NCBI GenBank assembly: GCA_937893145.1
Contig: CALBJW010000015.1
Span: 1 to 36,238, forward strand
Direction: 5' to 3'
Source of the DNA: an uncultured Prevotellaceae bacterium
Lineage (GTDB): Bacteria > Bacteroidota > Bacteroidia > Bacteroidales > Bacteroidaceae
Length of the DNA stretch: 36,238 nucleotides
Part shown: one piece after another, positions 1 to 6,591 of the stretch
Numbering within the stretch: the first letter of the stretch is position 1
How the letters are laid out: every line of letters begins with the position of its first letter
Position numbers and translations under genes: made by a program
Notes under the pieces: model-generated
What the model was told of the DNA's origin: nothing
Database searches by the model: none
Seen by the model: only the letters and a program-made list of their open reading frames with translations

Positions 1-426
1 GAAGCACCATTCTACACACTCGGTCCTATCGTGACAGATATCGCTCCAGGTTACGACCACATCACATCAGCTATTGGTGGTGCTCAGATTGCTTGGCTCG
101 GCACAGCTATGCTCTGCTATGTCACTCCAAAGGAACACCTCGCATTGCCAAACCGTGAGGATGTTCGTGTTGGTGTCATTACATACAAGATTGCTGCCCA
201 TGCAGCCGACATAGCTAAGGGCCATCCTGGTGCAAGCATCCGTGACAATGCACTCTCGAAGGCTCGTTTCGACTTCCGTTGGCGCGACCAGTTCCACCTC
301 TCTCTCGACCCAGAGCGTGCTCTCCAGTACTTCGAGGAGGCAGGACATACAGATGGTGAATACTGCACGATGTGTGGTCCAAACTTCTGTGCTGCGAAGT
401 TAACTCACGATTTGCGAAAACTCTAA
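1..426 (+). CDS. thiC: Phosphomethylpyrimidine synthase ThiC, C-terminal part (5' end outside window)
   Basis: The reading frame is open from base 1 and ends with TAA at 424-426, giving the last 141 residues of ThiC. ThiC is a radical SAM enzyme that converts aminoimidazole ribotide to hydroxymethylpyrimidine phosphate, the pyrimidine half of thiamine. The visible part holds the core run TDIAPGYDHITSAIGGA and, near the end, the unusual C-terminal cluster motif C-x2-C-x4-C (YCTMCGPNFC), which ligates the [4Fe-4S] cluster in this family. A GTG at 31 is internal, because the family homology continues upstream of it to the window edge. It is followed by thiF after 23 bases, so it is the first visible gene of a thi operon. 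Any TPP riboswitch would lie outside the window. Confidence 0.96.
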   Translation, partial: EAPFYTLGPIVTDIAPGYDHITSAIGGAQIAWLGTAMLCYVTPKEHLALPNREDVRVGVITYKIAAHAADIAKGHPGASIRDNALSKARFDFRWRDQFHLSLDPERALQYFEEAGHTDGEYCTMCGPNFCAAKLTHDLRKL

Positions 427-449
427 TGGTCTCCTTTTTCTTGAAGTAA

Positions 450-1253
450 ATGATGGATAAAGAGCAGCAACGACGTTATAGCCGTCATATTCTCTTGGAC
501 GGATTTGGTGCAGAAGGCCAGGAGACTCTCCTGAGGAGCAAGGTGCTTCTGATAGGTGCAGGCGGACTTGGTTCGCCCAATGCACTCTATCTTGCTGCGG
601 CAGGTATCGGTACCATAGGTATAGCCGATGCCGATGTGGTTAGCATCAGCAACCTTCAGCGCCAGATTATCCACTTCTCTACCGATGTCAACAAACCAAA
701 GGTGGAGTCGGCAGCCGAGAAGATGCGACAGATAAATCCTGATGTTAAGGTCGTCACATACGACTGCTACATCACACAAGACAACATCATGGACATCATC
801 CGTGATTATGACTTCATCATCGACTGTACAGATAGTTTTGCATCGAAATACCTCATCAATGATGCATGTGTCTTTGCAGGCAAACCATTCTGTGCTGGTG
901 GTGTGGTGCGATATGGAGCACAAGTAATGACACATGTTCCGGGTTCGGCTTGCTACCGCTGCATCTTCCCCGAACCACCAGCCGAGTCTCTGGTTGAAAC
1001 TTGTTCCATGGTGGGCGTACTCGGTAGTGTTGTAGGCATTATGGGTTCGATACAGGCTACAGAGGCAATCAAGTACCTCACGGGGGTAGGAGAACTCCTC
1101 ACCAACAAGCTCCTCCTCATCGATGCTTTGACTATGAACGTCCAGAGTTTGCAATTCACACAAAATAAAGAATGTTCTATTTGTGGAGAACATCCTACAA
1201 TAACAGAACTGACAGAAAGTTCCTTCCAGCCTTGCAGGGGAAAGAAGGGATAG
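450..1253 (+). CDS. thiF: ThiF-type ThiS adenylyltransferase (E1-like)
   Basis: The 267-residue protein belongs to the ThiF/MoeB/E1 family, which adenylates the C-terminal glycine of a sulfur carrier such as ThiS using ATP. Visible motifs are the nucleotide-binding loop GAGGLGS (36-42), the acidic D60/D62 after the second strand, NLQRQ (68-72), the DCTDS segment (125-129), and two zinc-binding CxxC pairs (C168/C171 and C242/C245). There is no C-terminal rhodanese domain. MoeB has the same fold, but the position between thiC and thiH makes ThiF the better call. ATG codons at 450 and 453 are adjacent and either may be used. The gene lies 23 bases after thiC and 21 bases before thiH. Confidence 0.93.
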   Translation: MMDKEQQRRYSRHILLDGFGAEGQETLLRSKVLLIGAGGLGSPNALYLAAAGIGTIGIADADVVSISNLQRQIIHFSTDVNKPKVESAAEKMRQINPDVKVVTYDCYITQDNIMDIIRDYDFIIDCTDSFASKYLINDACVFAGKPFCAGGVVRYGAQVMTHVPGSACYRCIFPEPPAESLVETCSMVGVLGSVVGIMGSIQATEAIKYLTGVGELLTNKLLLIDALTMNVQSLQFTQNKECSICGEHPTITELTESSFQPCRGKKG

Positions 1254-1274
1254 ACTTTATTATAGCATACAAAA

Positions 1275-2402
1275 ATGTTTTCAGAAGAATTAAAGAAATA
1301 TGATTGGGACGAGACAACCGCAAGGATTGCCTCAAAGACCGATAACGATGTTCGTCGTGCTCTTGCAAAGGAACATTGTGATGTCGAGGATTTCATGGCG
1401 TTGCTCTCACCAGCAGCCGAACCATACCTTGAAACAATGGCTCGCCTCAGTCGTAAATATACAGAGGAACGTTTCGGCAAGACCATCTCTATGTTCATTC
1501 CTCTGTACCTCACCAATTCGTGTGCCAACTCATGCGTTTATTGTGGTTTCCACATCCAGAATCCTATGGCACGCACCATTCTCACTCCCGAACAGATTGA
1601 GAACGAATACAAGGCAATAAAGAAGCTCGCTCCATTCGAGAATATCCTTCTCGTGACAGGTGAGAATCCTGCTAAGGCTGGTGTGCCATACCTTGCCAAG
1701 GCGGTTGATATTGCAAAGAAGTATTTCTCGAACATCAAGATAGAGGTGATGCCGCTGAGTGCGGAGGACTACAAGGAACTCACTACTCACGGTATGAACG
1801 GAGTCATCTGTTTTCAGGAGACCTATCACCGCGAGAACTACAAAATCTATCACCCACGCGGCATGAAGTCCAACTTCGAGTGGCGTTGTGACGGTTTCGA
1901 CCGTATGGGACAGGCTGGTGTTCATAGCATCGGCATGGGTGTACTCATCGGTCTGGAGAAGGAGTGGCGCACCGATGTGGTCATGATGGCTCGCCACCTC
2001 CGCTACTTGCAGAAGCACTACTGGCGCACAAAGTATAGTGTCAACTTCCCTCGTATGCGTCCTGCACAGAACGAAGGATTCCATCCTAACTGCTACATGA
2101 CCGATAAGGAATTGGCACAGGCAACTTTCGCCATGCGTATCTTCGACCACGATGTCGATATCTCTTACTCTACACGCGAACCTGAGTTCATCCGTGACAA
2201 TATGGCAACTCTTGGAGTTACTACCATGTCTGCTGAATCCAAGACAAATCCTGGTGGTTACTACACCTATCCACAGGCACTCGAACAGTTCTCTGTCAGT
2301 GATGAGCGTACCGCAGAGGTCATCACAAAGCGCCTCAAGGAACTGGGCCGCGAACCTGTATTCAAGGATTGGGACGCATCATTTGACTTATGTACATTGT
2401 AA
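1275..2402 (+). CDS. thiH: 2-iminoacetate synthase ThiH (radical SAM)
   Basis: ThiH cleaves tyrosine with a 5'-deoxyadenosyl radical to give dehydroglycine (2-iminoacetate) for thiazole synthesis, the route used by anaerobes instead of ThiO. The 375-residue length is normal for the family. The radical SAM motif C-x3-C-x2-C is at C83, C87 and C90 within NSCANSCVYCGF. The sequence RMRPAQNEGFHP and the late STREPEFIRDN segment are also typical of ThiH. The last codons overlap the next gene by 13 bases (2390-2402), which suggests translational coupling. Confidence 0.96.
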   Translation: MFSEELKKYDWDETTARIASKTDNDVRRALAKEHCDVEDFMALLSPAAEPYLETMARLSRKYTEERFGKTISMFIPLYLTNSCANSCVYCGFHIQNPMARTILTPEQIENEYKAIKKLAPFENILLVTGENPAKAGVPYLAKAVDIAKKYFSNIKIEVMPLSAEDYKELTTHGMNGVICFQETYHRENYKIYHPRGMKSNFEWRCDGFDRMGQAGVHSIGMGVLIGLEKEWRTDVVMMARHLRYLQKHYWRTKYSVNFPRMRPAQNEGFHPNCYMTDKELAQATFAMRIFDHDVDISYSTREPEFIRDNMATLGVTTMSAESKTNPGGYYTYPQALEQFSVSDERTAEVITKRLKELGREPVFKDWDASFDLCTL

Positions 2403-3691
2403 TTACCCTCCCACATTTTTTCGATAACGAATCAGAAGCTCTAACCTTGATGTTCCAGTCAGGGTTAGAGCGTTTGCATCTACGCAAACCCGAAAGCACC
2501 CCAGATGGGGTGCGAGCACTCTTGGACTCTATCCCTGTCTGCTACCACCCTCGCATCGTTATTCACGAGCATTTCGAGTTGCTTAACGAGTACTCCCTTT
2601 GTGGTGTTCATCTCAATCGCCGCAATCCCGTTGCTCCCAAAGGGTGGAAAGGTCATACTTCCATCTCTTTCCACTCCATCGAGGAACTATCCCAGAAGGA
2701 GCAGTACGACTACTGTTCTTTATCACCTATATTCGACAGCATCTCAAAACAAGGTTATATGTCTGCTTTTTCAGACGAAGAACTTCGCAAAGCACAGTCT
2801 GAAGGCATCATTAACAACAAGGTAATGGCACTTGGAGGCATCTCTTCCGACAATATCGACAAGGCACTTCAATACGGTTTTGGAGGAACAATGGTCTTAG
2901 GAGATGCGTGGAAAAGACAAACACCACCTGTGGTGCTTACCATAGCTGGTAGTGACCCTTCAGCGGGAGCAGGCATACAGCAGGACCTGAAGACCATAAC
3001 CAACTGTGGAGGCTACGGAGCAACGGTCATTACAGCCCTCACCTCCCAAAACACATTAGGAGTACAAGGAGTGATGCCCGTACCAGCAGAGGTTGTAGAG
3101 TCGCAACTGCGTTCTGTTCTTTCCGACCTTCGTGTAGATGCCATCAAGATAGGTATGATACCAAATACCGATGTTCTTGATGTCATCATCAAAGTTCTGC
3201 GAGAAGAACGAAGCAAACGCATCATCCCTATCGTGCTCGACCCTATCATGCTCTCCACAAGTGGCAGAAGATTGATGTCTGAGGACTGCATTGAGCGAGC
3301 TGTGCAACACCTTTTCCCACTCTGCACACTCATCACTCCAAATCTTCCCGAATACGAAGCACTTCCATCTCTCCACACTTCCATCTCGTCCCTTCCTGCT
3401 TCCATCCTCATCAAGGGAGGACATGCAGAAGGCACGGAGATGACCGATACTCTAATGCTTAGGGATGAAGACCGCAAGGAAACATTTACCTCGCCTCGCA
3501 TCCCTACCACCAACCTTCACGGCACAGGTTGCACACTCTCGTCTGCCATCGCTACCCACCTCGCTCTTGGCTCCTCCCTCGTGCCAGCAGTACGCTCAGC
3601 CAAGTTCTACATGGACCAAGCCATTCTTGGAGGCAAGGACCTCCACGTAGGCAAAGGCAATGGTCCTCTGTGGTATAAGCAAGGCAAATAG
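2390..3691 (+). CDS. TenI/ThiE-like domain fused to ThiD (HMP-phosphate kinase)
   Basis: This 433-residue protein has two domains. Residues 1-175 form a TIM barrel of the ThiE/TenI family (ALGGI at 147-151). Residues 180-430 are ThiD, which phosphorylates HMP and HMP-P; IAGSDPSAGAGIQQD (185-199), IKGGH (341-345) and HGTGC (377-381, with the ThiD active-site Cys) are all present. In the first domain the ThiE signature QLREK reads HLRKP (30-35), the Asn-Asp pair appears to be His-Glu (59-60), and the GVHL segment lacks its acidic partner. The SFHSIEE segment keeps the His (H95) that is catalytic in TenI. The domain may therefore be a thiazole tautomerase rather than a thiamine-phosphate synthase. 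It overlaps thiH by 13 bases and is the last gene of the operon. Confidence 0.9.
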   Translation: MYIVITLPHFFDNESEALTLMFQSGLERLHLRKPESTPDGVRALLDSIPVCYHPRIVIHEHFELLNEYSLCGVHLNRRNPVAPKGWKGHTSISFHSIEELSQKEQYDYCSLSPIFDSISKQGYMSAFSDEELRKAQSEGIINNKVMALGGISSDNIDKALQYGFGGTMVLGDAWKRQTPPVVLTIAGSDPSAGAGIQQDLKTITNCGGYGATVITALTSQNTLGVQGVMPVPAEVVESQLRSVLSDLRVDAIKIGMIPNTDVLDVIIKVLREERSKRIIPIVLDPIMLSTSGRRLMSEDCIERAVQHLFPLCTLITPNLPEYEALPSLHTSISSLPASILIKGGHAEGTEMTDTLMLRDEDRKETFTSPRIPTTNLHGTGCTLSSAIATHLALGSSLVPAVRSAKFYMDQAILGGKDLHVGKGNGPLWYKQGK

Positions 3692-3752
3692 TTCCTCTTC
3701 TTTGTGTTTTCAAAAATGTATAGTATGTTTAAGAAAAAACATTAGGTAGAAT

Positions 3753-3840
3753 GATGCTAATCTTCCGCAAGTTTGATGCTAATCTTCCGTATGTTTGAGG
3801 TAAAACTTCCGCATGTTTGTGGCAAAACATGCGGAGGTTT
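3753..3840 (+). repeat. Four 22-nt tandem repeat units merging into a terminator
   Basis: Four consecutive 22-nt units at 3753-3774, 3775-3796, 3797-3818 and 3819-3840 each end in a GTTT or GGTTT-like tail and share the CTTCCGCATG-like core. Units 1 and 2 are nearly identical; unit 3 has drifted; unit 4 carries the core in complementary orientation so that it pairs with unit 3. Confidence 0.75.
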
Positions 3841-3843
3841 TTT
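3804..3843 (+). terminator. Rho-independent terminator of the thi operon
   Basis: A stem of about 13 bp is formed by CTTCCGCATGTTT (3807-3819 region) and AAACATGCGGAGG (3825-3837), with a short loop, followed by a run of T from 3838 to 3843. It sits 110 bases after the last thi gene. Confidence 0.85.
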
Positions 3844-3939
3844 AATTCTCATCTATTCATTTCTCATGGAAAAACTAAAAAATAATAGGTTTTTGGTTAA
3901 AATACTTGCTTTTTGTACGACGTAATGAAAAAAATGTTG

Positions 3940-3947
3940 TACATTTG
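3940..3947 (+). promoter_or_regulatory. Candidate -7 promoter element for the PchB-like/aldolase operon
   Basis: TACATTTG matches the Bacteroidetes -7 consensus TAnnTTTG. The closest TTTG upstream (3912-3915) is 24 bases away, longer than the usual 19-21, so the -33 half is weak. Transcription would start near 3954, which argues against the ATG codons at 3925 and 3934 as starts of the next gene. Confidence 0.5.
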
Positions 3948-3987
3948 CAATCCATATTTGCAAACAACAATTAAAAACGTCACGACA

Positions 3988-4299
3988 TTGATAGAAAAAA
4001 TTACTACCAAGAGACCTTCAGAATGTACTGACATCAGCGAGGTGAGACAGGAGATTGATAACATCGACAAGGTGATTATCCGCTTGCTCAGTGAACGATT
4101 TGAGTATGTGAAGGAGGTGGTGAAGTACAAGGACAATACACCTGAGAGCATCGAAGCGCCTGAGCGTCGCAAGGCTGCCATCGAGAGCCGCAGGCAGTGG
4201 GCTGAAAAGGTGGGACTGAATCCTGATGTCATCGAGAATATGTACGATAACCTGATTCAGTACTTCATCAGCGAAGAAATGAAAATCAAAAAAATATAA
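3988..4299 (+). CDS. Chorismate mutase type II / PchB-like (isochorismate-pyruvate lyase family)
   Basis: This small all-helical AroQ-fold protein is about 103 residues long from the TTG at 3988. Its pattern, PSECTDISEVRQEID, then SERFEYVKEVVKYK, then EAPER and RRQWAEKVGL, follows the order I recall for PchB of Pseudomonas, including the N-terminal CT pair. The first helix Arg, the second Arg of SER and the Lys of KYK match the active-site basic residues. The late active-site Gln (Gln90 of PchB) appears as Glu in ISEEM. The frame is open from 3913 with in-frame ATGs at 3925 and 3934, but these lie upstream of or inside the promoter, so a TTG start is preferred; this is not certain. The product could be plain chorismate mutase. 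The aldolase gene starts 7 bases after its stop. Confidence 0.8.
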   Translation: MIEKITTKRPSECTDISEVRQEIDNIDKVIIRLLSERFEYVKEVVKYKDNTPESIEAPERRKAAIESRRQWAEKVGLNPDVIENMYDNLIQYFISEEMKIKKI

Positions 4300-4306
4300 A
4301 TATAAT

Positions 4307-5254
4307 ATGTTCAGAAAGGAAATTAAAGTTCTCGACTGCACCGTCCGTGATGGTGGTCTGATGAACAAATGGCAGTTTAGCAAGGATTTTGTCAAGGGTG
4401 TATATGACTCGTGTGTTGCTGCAGGAGTTGACTATATGGAGATTGGTTACATCAGTAGTGAGGACCAGTTCCCACGCAGTGAATACGGACCTTGGAAGTT
4501 CTGTGCTGAGGATGAGCTCCGCGAGATTGTTGGTGAAAACAATACTAACACTAAGCTCTCAGTGATGGCAGACATAGGTCGTATCAAGTTTGATGATATC
4601 CGTCCAAAGGATGAGAGTGTGGTTGACCTCTTCCGTGTGGCTTGCTACGACTACCAGATTGACAAGGCTATCGAACTTGCTCACCATGTTATGGATAAGG
4701 GTTATGATGCTACTATCAACCTCATGGCTGTATCTAAGGTTAGCAACAGAGCTCTCGACCAGGTGCTTGCTGATGTAGCAGAGTCAAGAGTGAACACTTT
4801 CTACCTCGTAGATAGTTTTGGTAGCTTGTACTCAGAGGATATTCACAGTCTTTTGAACAAGTATATTGAGGCTCTCCCAGGCAAGACTATCGGTTTCCAT
4901 GGTCACAACAATACTCAGTTGGCATTCGCTAACACTATCGAGTGTATCATTGGTGGTGCTAACATGCTTGATGCTACTATGCTCGGTATTGGTCGTGGTG
5001 CAGGTAACTGTCCTCTCGAACTCCTTATCTCGTTCCTCAAGAACCCTAAGTATAAGCTCGAACCAATCATCAAGTGCATTCAGGATCATGTCAATCCTTT
5101 GAAGAAGGAGATTGATTGGGGTTACTTCATTCCTTATATGATTACAGGTTCACAGAATGACCACCCACGTTCTGCAATGGCTTGGATGGCAAGCGACCAG
5201 AAAGATGACTACCTTTCGTATTATGAGAGCGTAGTGAAAAATAAGGAAGTATAA
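4307..5254 (+). CDS. DRE-TIM (HMGL-like) aldolase
   Basis: The 315-residue TIM-barrel protein belongs to the HMGL/DRE-TIM metallolyase superfamily, whose members make or break C-C bonds next to a keto acid with a divalent metal. The metal and substrate motif D-x-T-x-R-D-G (D10, R14, D15) is intact. The HxH metal pair is at H198/H200 in FHGHNN, and the glycine loop GIGRGAGN (227-234) resembles 4-hydroxy-2-oxovalerate aldolase. The last 50 residues (WGYFIPYMITGS onwards) do not match the DmpG communication domain I know. Substrate is not evident. It lies in an operon with the PchB-like gene, 7 bases apart, so the two may act on the same metabolite. Confidence 0.85.
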   Translation: MFRKEIKVLDCTVRDGGLMNKWQFSKDFVKGVYDSCVAAGVDYMEIGYISSEDQFPRSEYGPWKFCAEDELREIVGENNTNTKLSVMADIGRIKFDDIRPKDESVVDLFRVACYDYQIDKAIELAHHVMDKGYDATINLMAVSKVSNRALDQVLADVAESRVNTFYLVDSFGSLYSEDIHSLLNKYIEALPGKTIGFHGHNNTQLAFANTIECIIGGANMLDATMLGIGRGAGNCPLELLISFLKNPKYKLEPIIKCIQDHVNPLKKEIDWGYFIPYMITGSQNDHPRSAMAWMASDQKDDYLSYYESVVKNKEV

Positions 5255-5256
5255 TA

Positions 5257-5305
5257 AAAAAAAAGAAAGGTGAAGAGTAATGCACTCTTCACCTTTCTTT
5301 TTTTA
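5257..5305. terminator. Bidirectional terminator between convergent genes
   Basis: The sequence AAAGAAAGGTGAAGAGT (5262-5278) pairs with ACTCTTCACCTTTCTTT (5284-5300) around a short loop, with an A-run before and a T-run after. It lies between the aldolase stop (5254) and the stop of the minus-strand transporter (5307) and can serve both. Confidence 0.92.
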
Positions 5306-5306
5306 T

Positions 5307-6581
5307 TTAACGCGCCTTGCTCGCTCGCCATCCATAAGCTACAATAATCAAGAAGCAGATGAGAGGGAGGATGAATGAGAAGTTGACTGCTGGGAGAGAA
5401 CCTACTGTGCCGAGGTCGATGATGGCACCCTGAAGAGGAGGCATGATAGAACCGCCCACGATTGCCATCACGAGGAAGGCAGCACCGAGAGTAGAATCTT
5501 CAATAGCTACATTCTCAAGAGCAATACCATAGATGGTTGGGAACATAAGACTCATGAAGAAACTGATGCCCACGAGGCAGTACAGACCAGGCATACCCAC
5601 GATGAGGATAGTGCCGAGAGTACATACTGCTGCTCCCACTCCGAAACATGCAAGAAGCACACGACCGTTCACATATCGCATGAGGAAGGTAGATATGAAT
5701 CGTGCACAAAGGAACATAGTCATAGCACAGATGTTGTACTTCTGAGCTGTGGCTTTATTTATGCCGAGATTGTCAGCATACTGGATGATAAAGGTCCACA
5801 CCATAATCTGTGCTGCAACATAAGCCACCTGTGCGATGACACCTTCACGATATATCTTGTTACGAATGAGGTTGTGGAGCGACTCGCGTGCTGTGTTCTC
5901 CTTCTCACCCTTCGCTGTGTTAGGCATCTTTGTTACTGCAAAGATGATGAGCACAGCCACCACAACGAGTCCGATAGCAACGTATGGGTTACGGATGACT
6001 GCGAGGTCGTGCAGACGGATGTCTGCCTTCTCTGCAGCCGAGAGTGTACTGTAGATGATGTTTCCTGCTTCATCACGCTTGTCAGAGATGAGGTTAGGAA
6101 GTACCACGAACGATGCTATAGCCATACCCGAGAGCGACCCCATTGGGTTGAATGCCTGTGCGAGGTTGAGACGACGAGTAGATGTTTCCTTCGAACCAAG
6201 TGAGAGGATGAAAGGATTGGCTGTGGTCTCAAGGAATGCAAGTCCGAAAGTAAGGATATAGAGCGATACACAGAAGAACGAGAACTCCTGGTAGTTTGCT
6301 GCTGGAATGAAGAGGAATGCACCTATTGCATAGAGAGCAAGTCCGAGGATAATACCACTCTTATACGAATACTTGCGGATGAAGAGGGCTGCAGGTACAG
6401 CCATTGTTGCATATCCGCCATAGAAGGCGAACTGAACCATTGATGCTTTCTTGGCAGTCAGTTCCATGAGTGTCTGGAATGCTGCCACCATTGGATTAGT
6501 TATGTCATTCGCAAATCCCCACAAAGCAAAGAGTGATGTGGTGAGGATGAATGGAATGAGATATTTCTTTTCGACTATCAT
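5307..6581 (-). CDS. FucP-type MFS sugar:proton symporter
   Basis: The 424-residue protein has about 12 hydrophobic segments and matches the FucP family of the major facilitator superfamily, which couples uptake of L-fucose, galactose, glucose or similar sugars to protons. The N-terminal run FALWGFANDITNP carries an acidic residue (D26) and the fourth-helix motif LETTANPF has E118; these occupy the places of Asp46 and Glu135 of E. coli FucP. The late segment GGSIMPPLQGAI is also typical. It lies 10 bases after the GH97 gene on the same strand, so it probably imports the monosaccharide released by that enzyme. The exact sugar cannot be read from the sequence. Confidence 0.9.
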   Translation of the reverse strand: MIVEKKYLIPFILTTSLFALWGFANDITNPMVAAFQTLMELTAKKASMVQFAFYGGYATMAVPAALFIRKYSYKSGIILGLALYAIGAFLFIPAANYQEFSFFCVSLYILTFGLAFLETTANPFILSLGSKETSTRRLNLAQAFNPMGSLSGMAIASFVVLPNLISDKRDEAGNIIYSTLSAAEKADIRLHDLAVIRNPYVAIGLVVVAVLIIFAVTKMPNTAKGEKENTARESLHNLIRNKIYREGVIAQVAYVAAQIMVWTFIIQYADNLGINKATAQKYNICAMTMFLCARFISTFLMRYVNGRVLLACFGVGAAVCTLGTILIVGMPGLYCLVGISFFMSLMFPTIYGIALENVAIEDSTLGAAFLVMAIVGGSIMPPLQGAIIDLGTVGSLPAVNFSFILPLICFLIIVAYGWRASKAR

Positions 6582-6591
6582 AATGTTCTTT

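Noticed and set aside
423..1193. Long minus-strand open frame (256 codons) opposite thiF
   Set aside because: It is antisense to a clear ThiF protein, its translation is rich in Cys/His/Thr without domain features, and it has no promoter.
2152..2427. Open frame spanning the thiH/TenI-ThiD junction
   Set aside because: It overlaps two well-supported genes in another frame and has no recognisable domain.
3753..3840. CRISPR-like repeat array
   Set aside because: The 22-nt units are directly adjacent with no spacers and merge into a terminator; no cas genes are present.
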